Origin: F1-80-MAGs062 sp046345315
GTDB lineage: Bacteria; Planctomycetota; Planctomycetia; Planctomycetales; Planctomycetaceae
Direction of reading: 5' to 3'
DNA: 64,000 nucleotides
Assembly (NCBI GenBank): GCA_046345315.1
Contig: JBKDKA010000253.1
Span: 1 to 64,000, forward strand
The notes beneath the pieces are model-generated. The model did not search any database, had not been told where the DNA came from, and worked only from the letters and a program-made list of their open reading frames with translations. Shown here in pieces: positions 1-8,389 of this stretch. Numbering within the stretch: the stretch's first letter is position 1; each line of letters starts with the position of its first letter. The position numbers were made by a program, and so were the translations under genes.

Positions 1-94
1 GACACGCAGTGTTTTTCAAGGGAACTTCGAATAGGTCCGAGACTTGCTGTGGGTCCTTGAATTGCCACTCAGGGACGGGGGGCAGGAAAGCCAT
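1..94 (-). pseudogene. Possible gene fragment, maybe Nudix (CoA pyrophosphatase-like) C-terminal part
   Basis: On the minus strand an open frame reads through this stretch and off the left edge. From the ATG at 94 it gives MAFLPPVPEWQFKDP, then QQVSDLFEVPLKN. The string LFEVPL after a Pro-rich loop recalls the segment that follows the Nudix box in NudL-type CoA pyrophosphatases (usually close to vFevPL), but about 31 residues are too few for a firm call. The frame stays open upstream into the flank of the insertion sequence, so this may be the remaining 3' part of a gene cut by the element and not a true start. No convincing Shine-Dalgarno sequence precedes the ATG. Confidence 0.25.
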
Positions 95-1577
95 GATGGG
101 GTGGGATGGAATCTGATCGGGAGCCCCTCGAATGATATCACTCAATGAACTGGAGCCAGCCGCGTGGAGCCAAAAACAATTTGGTGCCTGTGATCTGGGC
201 GACGTTCGAAGAACACAGCGGCTGGTACGGTACGCAGAGCAGATGGCTGAGAAACCGGATGCGTCAACGCCTCGGCAGACAGAACACTGGGGTGACTGCA
301 AAGCCGTCTATCGACTCTTCAAACGCCCCGAAGTCACTTTCGAATCCGTCACCGCAGCGCATTATGAGAACACGCGGACGCTTCCGCCCGGGCGTTATCT
401 GGTGATCAGTGACACCACGGAAATTGACTATGGCTATGAGAGCGAACGACAAGGACTGGGGCCGTTAACGGCGACTCATCGGCGGGGCTTTTTTCTGCAT
501 TCTGCACTGGTGGTGGACGCCGACAGCCATCAGGTGATGGGGCTCGGAAAGCAGGAACTCTGGACGCGAGAGGCAGGGAAGAAGAAGCGAGTCCATCGAG
601 TCAAAAATCGCAAGCGTAAGACGGAGCACGAAGTCTGGGGCCGTGTCATTGATGGCGTAACGGCTGTCAATTCAGGCGTGAAGTTGATTCATGTGTGTGA
701 TCGAGGAGCAGATAACTTCGACGTGTTCGCTCATCTGCATCAGAAAGGTGACAGCTGGGTCATCCGCGCGGCACAGATGAAGCGGAAGCTTCGTGCGGCT
801 GACGGAACCATCAAAAAGCTGGACGAGATTCTTCAGGAAGCGTCATTGCAGGGAACCTACCGCATCCGGGTTTCAGCGAACGGAAAACAGACAGCTCGGT
901 GGGCTGATGTCGAGGTCCGCAGTACTTCGGTGACGATGTTGCGTCCACGCGAAGGCGCGACAGCGTTTGTGATGGATCATGACATTCGGGAGATCCCGAT
1001 GAATGTGGTGGAAGTGCGGGAGGTGAATGCTCGAAAAGGCACAACTGCGCTGCGCTGGGTTCTGTACACGCTGGAATCGGTAGATTCGTTCAATGACAGT
1101 TACGAAGTAATTGGGCATTATGAGCAGCGTCCGAGGGTGGAGGAGTATCACAAGGGTCTGAAGACAGGTCTGCAGATCGAAGGTCGTCAATACGAAACAG
1201 CCGCTCGACTGTCGGCCGTGATCGGAGTGATCTGCGTTCAGGCCGTGCGTCTGCTGCAACTCCGGGATGTGGCTCGTCAGGCTCCAGAAACCCCTGCCCG
1301 AAAACTGGTGCCGCATGAATGGATCGAAGTGCTGGGAAAGATCACCCGCCGACCGCGATCGATTACTACAGTGCGAGAATTTATGAGATCATTGGCAGGC
1401 CTCGGTGGATTCCTTGGTCGCAAATCCGACGGCGAACCCGGCTGGCAAACGATCTGGCGTGGTCTCGAGGTGCTCATCCTCGCCCTCAGAGGTTACAACG
1501 CCGCTCTAAAAAAATGTGGGTAAAGATGAGCCCGGCAGGCAGGACCTACTTTTGCTGATTGACGGATCGGAAGCAGT
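95..1577 (+). mobile_element. IS4-family insertion sequence (approximate limits)
   Basis: The element holds one transposase gene. Its right limit is set near 1577 because the minus-strand M56 frame keeps family similarity down to about 1578 and then loses it. The left limit is a guess between 95 and 131. I compared both flanks for terminal inverted repeats and for a target duplication and found nothing convincing, so the ends are not defined. A length near 1.4-1.5 kb would be ordinary for this family. Confidence 0.55.
132..1523 (+). CDS. IS4-family (IS50/Tn5-like) transposase
   Basis: DDE transposase of 463 residues. The N-terminus carries the Tn5-type DNA-binding region (LGDVRRTQRLVRYAEQMAE near residue 22, then a stretch ending in KAVYRLFKRPEVTF). 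The catalytic core shows the first Asp in ISDTTEIDY, the second in HVCDRGADNFDVF, and the YREK signature of IS4 enzymes exactly spaced as Y-(2)-R-(3)-E-(6)-K in YEQRPRVEEYHKGLK. The length matches full-size IS4 transposases and no frameshift is visible, so it could be active. It lies next to the broken M56 gene, whose remnant runs on the opposite strand into the element's 3' end. Confidence 0.93.
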   Translation: MISLNELEPAAWSQKQFGACDLGDVRRTQRLVRYAEQMAEKPDASTPRQTEHWGDCKAVYRLFKRPEVTFESVTAAHYENTRTLPPGRYLVISDTTEIDYGYESERQGLGPLTATHRRGFFLHSALVVDADSHQVMGLGKQELWTREAGKKKRVHRVKNRKRKTEHEVWGRVIDGVTAVNSGVKLIHVCDRGADNFDVFAHLHQKGDSWVIRAAQMKRKLRAADGTIKKLDEILQEASLQGTYRIRVSANGKQTARWADVEVRSTSVTMLRPREGATAFVMDHDIREIPMNVVEVREVNARKGTTALRWVLYTLESVDSFNDSYEVIGHYEQRPRVEEYHKGLKTGLQIEGRQYETAARLSAVIGVICVQAVRLLQLRDVARQAPETPARKLVPHEWIEVLGKITRRPRSITTVREFMRSLAGLGGFLGRKSDGEPGWQTIWRGLEVLILALRGYNAALKKCG

Positions 1578-2324
1578 CGCCAGAACCTGTTCCGCGTCGC
1601 GGGTATCCCGAACGGTCAGGAGACATTCAGGCAACACGATCGTATGTCGGAAAACACCAAACACGGCAGGCCCGAAGCGAACATCCGAAACGATGATTTC
1701 CGGAACGCGACGAATGCCCACTTGTACCGCAAGTACACGCAGTCGCTCATTGAGCAGCACATCCCACTCTCGGGTACGGCAGCGTCGGATCATTCGCAGA
1801 CACCGAACGTATCGAGCGACCATCACTCCGAGCGTTACGACTGCTCCGCAGAATGCCATCGTCAGAAATATCAACGACCAGGAGATTGTCCGGAGGTTGA
1901 ATTTCGTATTCAGAATACTCGCAGGTAACTCAACGGGCGGATCCCCGGAACTCCTGAGCACTTCCTGCTGATCAGCGTGCTGGAACTCCCCGCCATCGAT
2001 CAGTTCGGCTGATAATACATCGCTGTCAGGCGCAAAGGCTTCCGCCGCAAACGCATCTGCTGTTTCTGATTCCGAGTGAGACGACTGAATTGTCTCCGCT
2101 GCAATCGGTTCCGTCGCCACCATGGTCTGCAGGCCACTGAACAATGCCCATGAATGTCCCCAGACAGGTGGAGTGATGCACTTGATGAGAACCAGCAGCC
2201 AGAGCGCATGAGCCAAATGCGGACGACTTTTGGTAACGGAGCTGTTGACCACAGCCACAACAATTGTCAGCGCTGTGATCTGCCATGCCTGATTCACCAT
2301 CAGGCGCCAGATGTCAGGTGTCAT
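1506..2324 (-). pseudogene. Truncated M56/BlaR1-like sensor peptidase, lost from the HExxH motif on
   Basis: The first ~249 residues resemble the N-terminal part of BlaR1/MecR1-type M56 proteins: a hydrophobic segment near residues 14-25, a second at about 35-52, a long acidic linker, a third near residues 147-170, then VPEIIVSDVRFGPAVFGVF and HTIVLPECLL. In the family the next words are a QVLxHELAH zinc site. Here the frame reads EQVLA and then 23 unrelated residues (TASDPSISKSRS onward) to a stop at 1506. The break at about 1578 coincides with the flank of the IS4 element. The zinc site and any C-terminal sensor domain are gone, so proteolytic signalling should be lost. The start overlaps the end of blaI by 11 bp, as is usual for this pair. 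Confidence 0.85.
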
Positions 2325-2718
2325 GGTCGTCTCCCTGCGTTGGTTCGCGATCCAGTTGATCCAGAAGCTGTCGCAGTTGTTCGATATCGTTCTTTGAGAA
2401 CTCGCGATCTTCCACCAGATGCTTCATCAGCGGGAGTGAGTCGCCGCCGAAGAGCAGATTCACCATTTCGCTCACGGTTTCGCGGATCACCGTCTGCGGG
2501 CGAACTCGCGGTGAGTACACTCGACTGCGGCCTTCGAGGCGTACTTTGAGATACCCCTTTTCCTCGAGGCGCCGGAGGTAGGTCTGCACGGTTGTGAAGT
2601 CGATATCACGATTCGAAGGTAATGCTTCATAAATCTGGCGAACTCCGGCTTCTTTGAGATCCCAGACGATTCGAGCAATCTCCAGCTCAGCCTTTGACAT
2701 CCCCGGACGTGGCGGCAT
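2314..2718 (-). CDS. blaI: BlaI/MecI/CopY-family transcriptional repressor
   Basis: Winged-helix repressor of 134 residues, the usual size. The N-terminal half is the DNA-binding domain (MSKAELEIARIVWD, then DFTTVQTYLRRLEEKGYLK as recognition region and wing). The C-terminal half carries a dimerisation-like segment (MVNLLFGGDSLPLMKHLV). In the classic pair the M56 partner cleaves the repressor to induce the operon. Here blaI comes first and overlaps the broken M56 gene. A CGGAGA ribosome site precedes the start. TACA/TGTA operators lie upstream, so autorepression is likely. In planctomycetes such pairs are numerous and mostly not linked to beta-lactam resistance, so the target genes are unknown. 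Confidence 0.92.
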   Translation of the reverse strand: MPPRPGMSKAELEIARIVWDLKEAGVRQIYEALPSNRDIDFTTVQTYLRRLEEKGYLKVRLEGRSRVYSPRVRPQTVIRETVSEMVNLLFGGDSLPLMKHLVEDREFSKNDIEQLRQLLDQLDREPTQGDDHDT

Positions 2719-2765
2719 TCAGAAATCTCCGTTGGATCCACTGCACCAGAATTCTGCAGGATCTC

Positions 2766-2822
2766 ATCTTACAAGTACAAATGTAGTTACCAACGAAGAA
2801 TGTACAGGGACATTTGTAGTTG
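2766..2822 (-). promoter_or_regulatory. blaI promoter with two BlaI-type operators
   Basis: Reading leftward, TTGGTA (2793-2788) and TAAGAT (2771-2766) are separated by 16 bp and could be the -35 and -10 boxes. Between them lies TACAAATGTA (2776-2785), a TACA-N2-TGTA dyad as bound by BlaI/MecI repressors. A second related site, ACTACAAATGTC on the minus strand (about 2810-2821), sits just upstream. An operator inside the promoter spacer would block RNA polymerase directly. Box assignment is by eye; the operator match is the stronger part. Confidence 0.65.
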
Positions 2823-3046
2823 AGTCAAGGCGCGAAGGACTGCTTCGAACAGATTCGATCAGCAGTTCCAGAACGGTGCGAAAGCGATCGCGATGCACTC
2901 CAAAGGGATAGAACCCAGAGAATGAATACGTTCGGAGGACGCGTCGGATTCTGAAGGTATTGCTCTGTAAGAACTATCAATTAATGTCTGCCACTGGCTA
3001 CGCCAGTGCTTCAGCCAAACAGCGCCATGTCCCTCTTGAAACTCTG

Positions 3047-3260
3047 CGATTCAGGCCCAGCGGGCCGGCATAACCTCTGCCGGCGTCGCGAGACGCCGGA
3101 ACAGAATCAAGAGATGACAAAAGGCCTGAAAGGCCGACAGAACAACACTTCCGAGTCAATTGTGCCGGCCCTTCAGGCCTTTTTTATTTCAAGAAGCCTG
3201 AGTCCGGGGCCGGAGCGGCCCCGGCAGAGGATTTGCCGGCCCTCCGGGCCTGAGGGCAAA
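3047..3260. repeat. Cluster of GC-rich palindromes (REP-like)
   Basis: Several strong hairpins lie side by side. At 3080-3099 an 8-bp perfect stem encloses the tetraloop GCGA (a GNRA loop). At 3204-3224 a 9-bp stem (CCGGGGCCG with CGGCCCCGG) encloses three bases. At 3239-3251 GGCCC and GGGCC enclose TCC. Words such as gggccggca, gccggccc and ggcctgaaaggccg recur. This resembles REP/BIME-type extragenic palindromes, but only one cluster is in view, so copy number elsewhere is unknown. Confidence 0.6.
3119..3185 (+). terminator. Long-armed inverted repeat ending in a T-run
   Basis: An 18-bp arm (aaaaggcctgaaaggccg, 3119-3136) pairs with cggcccttcaggcctttttt (3166-3185) with one mismatch, around a loop of about 29 nt. 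The T-run on the plus side and the A-run on the other would allow bidirectional termination. It lies beyond the 3' end of the leftward SDR gene and upstream of blaI. It belongs to the GC-rich palindrome cluster, so it may be a REP unit acting as a terminator. Confidence 0.5.
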
Positions 3261-3340
3261 CGCGATTGCAATCCATTAACAGCCAATTGCTTACAGCAAA
3301 ATCCACCCCAACCGATGGCTCGACACCTGACGCTGTCCAG

Positions 3341-4795
3341 CTAAGACTTTCCGTTTTCGGCGGCTGCGGCAAGATTGCGAAGCATACCTTCGAAGACAAA
3401 CTGATGCAGAGGATAGACGGAGTACCAGTACAGGATGCCCAGCAGACCGACGGGATCAAAGATCGCTGTCTGCCGAATCGTGCTGCCACCTTCGCTGGGG
3501 GTCACTTCAAATTCCAGCCAGGCACGTCCGGGGCATTTCATCTCGGCCTGCAGTCGAAGTCGCTGTGGACGTTCATACAACTCGACCCGCCAGAAATCGA
3601 GCGCATCTCCGACTCTCAAGTCTTCCTGATCACGGCGGCCCCGACGAATTCCGACACCTCCCGCCAGCAGGTCAAGAAAGCCGCGAAGAGACCACAGCCA
3701 GTTGCCGTAATACCAGCCCGTACTACCACCGATCCGTCGAATCGGAGCAAAAGCTTCTTCGGGTGTGACCTTCACTTCACGAGTGCGGGAATCGACAAGG
3801 CGAGAACCGAACCGCTGACCGCCCCACGCCTGAGGTTCGCTGCCTGCCGACAAAGCATCCGACCAGCGAGTCTCCGCGAATTCGTGATCTTCATTCACCA
3901 GAGCTCGGGCAATGGCATCGCGGACAGACCGTGGCCTGATTGCAAACGTCGTTGCCGCCAGATTGTTCGACAGCAAAGTCGGGTTGCGCAGACTGTCAAC
4001 CAGTTTTCGTCCGACGCGAGCATAAAGAGGTGTCACCAGACCCAGCCAGAGACTGGACAGATGAGGCGTCAGAAAGGGCACGGGAATCATCCATCGTGTC
4101 AGATTTCGCTGCTGCGAATACTCCCGCATGATCTGTCCGTAAGAAACCTGATCGGGCCCGCCAATCTCATAGACCTGAGAATGACCGTGTGGTAGTTTCA
4201 ATGCAGCCGACAGATAGGCCAGGAGATCTTCAATCGCAATTGGCTGCGCTTTGACGTTGACCCACCTCGGGCAGATCATGACCGGGAGCCGTTCGACCAG
4301 TGCTCGGATCATCTCAAACGACAGACTGCCCGAGCCGATGACGATCGATGCTCGGAATTCGATCACCTGCGAATGGTGGGCTCGCAGAACGTCGCCGGTT
4401 TCCTGCCGGCTGCGAAGATGCTTCGACAGTTTCTGATCGGGGTTTCCAAGACCGCCGAGGTAGATGATTCGGCGAACTCCGGCCGCCGCTGCGGCCTGAG
4501 AAAAGTTCGTTGCGGCAACGCGGTCTTCCGCTTCAAAGTCCTTTGTTGCGCCCATCGAATGAATGAAATAATAAGCGGTATCCACACCCGCCATGGCTGC
4601 ATCAAGTGAATCCCTGTTCAGAACATCACCGGCAATGACTTCCACTGGTGAGTTGTCTCGCTGCGTGACCGCTTCAGGGCGGCGCGACAAACAACGTACC
4701 CGGGCTCCCTGATCCTGCAGCACAGTCAGCAATCTTCCGCCGACATATCCCGTGGCGCCAGTCAGAAGAATCAATCCGTCATGAGTGAATTCCAT
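3341..4795 (-). CDS. SDR-type NAD(P)-binding protein with C-terminal DUF2867 (YbjT-like)
   Basis: 484 residues in two parts. Residues 1 to about 300 form an atypical short-chain dehydrogenase/NmrA-like Rossmann fold: the nucleotide-binding motif GATGYVGG is at 13-20, followed by YFIHSMG and RIIYLGGLGN. From about 330 to the end there is a DUF2867-type domain (GGSTGWYYGNWLW and RLRLQAEMKCPGRAWLEFEV). The two-domain layout and length match E. coli YbjT-like proteins of unknown substrate; it is probably a cytoplasmic oxidoreductase or nucleotide sensor. It stands alone, with no operon partner, and its start ATG at 4795 has no strong Shine-Dalgarno sequence. Confidence 0.85.
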   Translation of the reverse strand: MEFTHDGLILLTGATGYVGGRLLTVLQDQGARVRCLSRRPEAVTQRDNSPVEVIAGDVLNRDSLDAAMAGVDTAYYFIHSMGATKDFEAEDRVAATNFSQAAAAAGVRRIIYLGGLGNPDQKLSKHLRSRQETGDVLRAHHSQVIEFRASIVIGSGSLSFEMIRALVERLPVMICPRWVNVKAQPIAIEDLLAYLSAALKLPHGHSQVYEIGGPDQVSYGQIMREYSQQRNLTRWMIPVPFLTPHLSSLWLGLVTPLYARVGRKLVDSLRNPTLLSNNLAATTFAIRPRSVRDAIARALVNEDHEFAETRWSDALSAGSEPQAWGGQRFGSRLVDSRTREVKVTPEEAFAPIRRIGGSTGWYYGNWLWSLRGFLDLLAGGVGIRRGRRDQEDLRVGDALDFWRVELYERPQRLRLQAEMKCPGRAWLEFEVTPSEGGSTIRQTAIFDPVGLLGILYWYSVYPLHQFVFEGMLRNLAAAAENGKS

Positions 4796-5527
4796 TGAGT
4801 TCTCAGATCTCCGGACGGTGCATTCTCACAACAACCATAGAACCGCAGACAGACGTCTGCTGAACTCTACATCAGACGACGCACCTTCAGGGCAGGAAAG
4901 CAGGAAATGCATGGTAGTCTTCGCAAAACAGGTACCCGGCTGCCGATCGCTCTCACAGCATGAGCATCCCGCCGTGATCCGTGGACATGAGTCGAGGGTT
5001 AACGCCTGGATCGACGAGTTCGCTGGCTTTCGGTTCCAACAGACGTTTTCGGCGACTCGGTACTCTTCGTCCCCCGTGCACCAGCCCCATGCACCGGTGT
5101 TTCCCGCTTGAGCAGAGACCGCACATGTTTTTGTAAATTCCCGGAGATTGATTAATGGGGCATCAAGATTTCTGGCTCGCTCGATTTATGAATGCTGGTT
5201 CACGAAACACCGGACTGCGATCTCAGGCCGGATGCACTTTGAAAACACAGATCGTTCCACTAGACTTGCACGGCTGTCTCCGACAGCAGTCCGGGATTGA
5301 TGACGATGGAATGGCAGGGAAGGCTCAAGAAACTGTGACGTCCTTGGTTGCGCAGGTTTCCGAAACCGAGAGAATTCCTCGGCGGGACTCACGTGGCCTT
5401 GATCGGGCGGTCAATCTGGAATATCCCTGCGCCGTCGGATCGGACGCTGATCTGACAGAACGTCGAGCGAATCGGTTGCAGAATCGCTCCTGACAGGGCA
5501 TTTATTCAGGGAACGGAAGAATCTGAC
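4796..5527. other. Intergenic region upstream of the complex I operon
   Basis: This 732-bp stretch separates the leftward SDR gene from nuoA and must hold the promoters of both. Short open frames exist, but they lack ribosome sites, and their composition and residue make-up do not look like protein; I call none. A perfect 10-bp palindrome cagacgtctg lies at 4850-4859, close to the SDR start, and could be an operator. I could not pick a convincing -35/-10 pair for nuoA. Confidence 0.5.
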
Positions 5528-5908
5528 GTGGAAATTCCCGACATTCCGCCGCTGATGTTATATGGCGTGATTCTGGTTGGATTCGTGGTGACCAATCTGG
5601 TTCTCGCGCATCTTCTGGGTCCGAAAAAGAACACTCCCGTCAAAGACATGCCCTACGAATCGGGTATGGATCCTGTTAACGACGCGCGTCAGCCATTTGA
5701 CGTCCGATTTTACCTCGTTGCGATCCTGTTTCTGGTGTTCGATGTGGAACTTTTGTTCCTCTACCCGTGGGCAGTCAGCGCCTATAGTGAACTTGGGATC
5801 GATCCCGCGCTGCGTGACACGGTGTTCGGCGTCATGCTCGTCTTCATGGCCACTCTCGCACTGGCATGGGTTTATGCCTGGCGGAAAGGTGTATTTCGAT
5901 GGCGGTAG
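5528..5908 (+). CDS. nuoA: NADH-quinone oxidoreductase subunit A
   Basis: Membrane subunit of respiratory complex I, 126 residues, of usual size. Three hydrophobic helices can be seen (residues ~8-30, ~65-88, ~97-118). Between helices 1 and 2 is the loop that includes the family word YESGMDP, followed by FDVRFYLVAILFLVFDVEL, which is diagnostic for NuoA. It starts with GTG; a GGAACGGAAG stretch lies upstream. It opens the 14-gene nuo operon and its end overlaps nuoB by 10 bp, which suggests translational coupling. Confidence 0.95.
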   Translation: MEIPDIPPLMLYGVILVGFVVTNLVLAHLLGPKKNTPVKDMPYESGMDPVNDARQPFDVRFYLVAILFLVFDVELLFLYPWAVSAYSELGIDPALRDTVFGVMLVFMATLALAWVYAWRKGVFRWR

Positions 5909-6534
5909 GTTTACCGGAAAACGTCTTTCTCACGCAGCTTGATGCGGCCGCCAGCTGGGCGAGGTCCAACAGTCTCTGGCCGATGCCATTTGCGACGGCC
6001 TGCTGCGGTATTGAGCTGATGGCGACGGCAGCGTCGCGTTATGACCTGGCACGATTCGGTGCCGAAGTGATGCGTTTCAGTCCGCGTCAGTGCGATCTGC
6101 TCATCGTTGCAGGTCGCGTCGTAATGAAGATGCTGCCTGTTCTGCAGCGAATCTGGCTGCAGATGCCGGAACCGAAATGGTGCATCTCCATGGGTGCCTG
6201 TGCCTGTACGGGCGGGGTTTTTGATACCTACGCCGTTGTTCAGGGTGTGGATCGATTCATTCCTGTCGACATGTATGTTCCTGGTTGCCCTCCGCGGCCG
6301 GAGCAGCTCCTTGCGGCAGTGATTGATCTTCAGGAGAAGATTCGAGCCACCGGAACATTCAATGGTCGAGAGTTTCAGCATCGAACGGTTCACATGGGTC
6401 CACCGCGTTTTGACGCCGACGAGCTGCTCCGGATCAAGGATTCCAGTCTGATCCAGTTGGGTGGTTTTTCTGACATGCCCACCGGCAGCGGTAATCCAGG
6501 CGGCAGCAGCAACGGAGGATCCGGCCGTGGTTGA
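5899..6534 (+). CDS. nuoB: NADH-quinone oxidoreductase subunit B (N2 cluster)
   Basis: Peripheral-arm subunit carrying the terminal [4Fe-4S] cluster N2 that passes electrons to quinone. I use the ATG at 5899 (211 residues) because GGAAAGGTG lies just upstream and the family similarity begins there; an in-frame ATG at 5866 is less likely. N2 ligands are visible as the tandem Cys35-Cys36 (TACCGIE), Cys101 (GACACTGG) and Cys130 (PGCPPRPE). The C-terminal tail is Gly/Ser-rich and longer than usual. It overlaps nuoA by 10 bp and nuoC by 8 bp. Confidence 0.95.
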   Translation: MAVGLPENVFLTQLDAAASWARSNSLWPMPFATACCGIELMATAASRYDLARFGAEVMRFSPRQCDLLIVAGRVVMKMLPVLQRIWLQMPEPKWCISMGACACTGGVFDTYAVVQGVDRFIPVDMYVPGCPPRPEQLLAAVIDLQEKIRATGTFNGREFQHRTVHMGPPRFDADELLRIKDSSLIQLGGFSDMPTGSGNPGGSSNGGSGRG

Positions 6535-7018
6535 ACTGAGTGTGCTGGAAGCTGCTGCAGGGGTTTCTCTGAAAGAGACGAGTTTTCGCGATAACCGACG
6601 AGTCGACGTACCAGAGGGTTCTGTTCGCCCGCTGCTGGAGTCTCTGAAGAACTCGCATAGCTTTGACATGCTGATCGACATTACGGCGGTCGATTACCTC
6701 GAATATCCGGGGGCTCGCGACCGTTTTGGAGTCGTTTATCTGCTGTTGAACACGGTCAGCGGTGAGCGTCTGATCGTTCGAACTGCGGTCAATCTGCCGG
6801 ATCCGAAACTTCCGACCGTGAGCGATCTCTGGCGGGCTGCGAACTGGGCAGAGCGAGAAGTTTACGACATGTTCGGGATTGTCTTTACGGGGCATCCGGA
6901 TCTTCGACGAATTCTGATGCCGGATGAGTTTACTGAATTTCCTCTGCGAAAAGATTACCCGATGAAGGGGCGCGGGGAGCGGCACAACTTCCCTGTGATT
7001 ACGCGTGCGGAAAGCTGA
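6527..7018 (+). CDS. nuoC: NADH-quinone oxidoreductase subunit C
   Basis: 30-kDa-type subunit of the complex I peripheral arm, 163 residues from the GTG at 6527. That start is chosen because GGAGG lies at 6514-6518, eight bases upstream. The family signature WRAANWAEREVYDMFGIVFTGHPDLRRILMPD is split here as WAEREVYDMFGI and HPDLRRIL, followed by PLRKDYPMKG near the C-terminus. It is a separate protein and not fused to NuoD as in E. coli. A 115-bp gap with a perfect hairpin follows before nuoD. Confidence 0.94.
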   Translation: MVELSVLEAAAGVSLKETSFRDNRRVDVPEGSVRPLLESLKNSHSFDMLIDITAVDYLEYPGARDRFGVVYLLLNTVSGERLIVRTAVNLPDPKLPTVSDLWRAANWAEREVYDMFGIVFTGHPDLRRILMPDEFTEFPLRKDYPMKGRGERHNFPVITRAES

Positions 7019-7043
7019 CCGCATCACCTGATGCTGACCTGAT

Positions 7044-7073
7044 GATTCGGAGAAGAACAGTCCTCTCCGAATC
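7044..7073 (+). promoter_or_regulatory. Perfect intra-operon hairpin between nuoC and nuoD
   Basis: GATTCGGAGA (7044-7053) and TCTCCGAATC (7064-7073) form a perfect 10-bp stem around a 10-nt loop. There is no T-run after it, only gaaaaag, so a full terminator is unlikely. In a long operon mRNA such a stem could protect 3' ends or mark a processing site. The stem is seen directly; the role is inferred. Confidence 0.5.
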
Positions 7074-7133
7074 GAAAAAGACCTTCTGACTGTCTGATGA
7101 TTCTGATTCCCTGAACAGTACTGGCTGGTTTCG

Positions 7134-8354
7134 ATGCCGCTTTCACCTGTTGAATCTGCTGAAATTGAATCGACGGATCGGGAGTACGTCTGGACGCTGA
7201 ATTTCGGGCCTCAGCATCCGGCGACGCACACCACTCTGCGGCTGATTCTGACGCTGGACGGCGAACGCGTCCTGAATGCGGTGCCGCACATCGGTTACCT
7301 TCACAGCGGCTTTGAGAAGCTCGGCGAGGCGCTTGATTTCAATCAGTACGTGACCATCGTCGACCGGATGAATTACATCTCGCCGCTGGCCAACGAAATC
7401 GCCTGGCACCATGCTGTTGAGAAACTGCTGAACATTGAACTCACGCCGCGATGTCGTTACCTGCGGACGATTCTCGCGGAACTCATGCGGCTGCACGATC
7501 ATCTGCTGAACGTCGGAACGACGGCTCTCGACCTTGGCGGATTTACGGCGTTTCTGTACGCGTTCCAGCAGCGGGAAATGATCTACGACATAGTGGAGAC
7601 TGCGTCCGGGCAGCGATTCCACACCAGTTATACCCGTGTCGGAGGCGTGCTTTTCGACGTGGATAATGCCTGGGTCGACAAGGTGCGAAAATTCGTCAGG
7701 GAACTGCCGAAAACGCATCAGGAAGTCCATCGGCTCCTCACGAAGAACCGAATCTTCATGGAGCGTACCAAGGGGATCGGATATCTCAGCAAAGAGGATG
7801 CGATCAACTTTGGAGCGACAGGTCCGGTGGCTCGGGCGAGCGGTGTGGAGCGAGATCTTCGAAAAGATGATCCGTATCTGGCCTACGCGGATGTCGAGTT
7901 CGACATGATCTGTTCTCGCGGGGGAGACTGTTACGCTCGGTACCTTGTTCGCATGAGGGAGATCGAAGAGAGTCTCCGGATTCTGGGTCAGCTGATTGAA
8001 AATATCCCTGCCGGGCCCGTGAACATTGATGTTGTCAGCGACATGGTGCTTCCTGCGAAGCCTGCTGTTTATCGCAGTATCGAAGGGCTGATTCAGCACT
8101 TCGAGGTCCTGATGCCGAACCGGGGTCATGACGTACCGCTCGATCAGGTCTATGCAGCGACAGAATCACCGAACGGGGAGCTTGGATTTTATCTGGTTGG
8201 TAGCGGTGAAACGCGTGCTTATCGAGCTCGAACGCGTCCGCCGTCCTATGTTCATTTCGGGATGTTTCCTCACATGATTCGCGGACATCAGCTGGGTGAT
8301 GTCGCAACTGTGCTGGGAAGCATCAATATTATTGCGGCTGAGCTGGATCGATAA
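7134..8354 (+). CDS. nuoD: NADH-quinone oxidoreductase subunit D
   Basis: 49-kDa-type subunit that forms, with NuoB, the quinone-binding pocket of complex I; 406 residues, normal for an unfused NuoD. The N-terminal motif FGPQHPATHTTLRL holds the conserved His of the quinone site (usually HPAAHG, here HPATHT). Further marks are PHIGYLHSGFEKL, NYISPLANE, YTRVGGVLFD and the C-terminal LGSINIIAAELDR. It follows the hairpin-bearing gap after nuoC and lies 35 bp before nuoE. Confidence 0.95.
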   Translation: MPLSPVESAEIESTDREYVWTLNFGPQHPATHTTLRLILTLDGERVLNAVPHIGYLHSGFEKLGEALDFNQYVTIVDRMNYISPLANEIAWHHAVEKLLNIELTPRCRYLRTILAELMRLHDHLLNVGTTALDLGGFTAFLYAFQQREMIYDIVETASGQRFHTSYTRVGGVLFDVDNAWVDKVRKFVRELPKTHQEVHRLLTKNRIFMERTKGIGYLSKEDAINFGATGPVARASGVERDLRKDDPYLAYADVEFDMICSRGGDCYARYLVRMREIEESLRILGQLIENIPAGPVNIDVVSDMVLPAKPAVYRSIEGLIQHFEVLMPNRGHDVPLDQVYAATESPNGELGFYLVGSGETRAYRARTRPPSYVHFGMFPHMIRGHQLGDVATVLGSINIIAAELDR

Positions 8355-8389
8355 ATACATTCACAATCTCTGAAAATGGTCGACCAACG

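Larger units (their letters stand above)
2823..3340. other. Intergenic region with GC-rich hairpins, no gene seen
   Basis: This stretch lies between the blaI promoter and the convergent end of the SDR gene. I see no credible coding frame. Its right half (3047-3260) carries the GC-rich hairpins listed separately; the left part shows no recognisable element. Confidence 0.5.

Noticed and set aside
95..1577. Terminal inverted repeats for the IS4 element
   Set aside because: Candidate ends such as ctgatcggg on the left and the inverted ctgcttccg on the right do not match beyond three or four bases.
1506..2324. M56/BlaR1-like gene called as an intact beta-lactam sensor
   Set aside because: The zinc-binding HExxH and everything after it are missing, and planctomycete pairs of this type are mostly not resistance genes.
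4785..5493. Two open frames of about 110 codons in the gap before nuoA
   Set aside because: No ribosome site, no motif, and a residue make-up unlike the real genes in the window.
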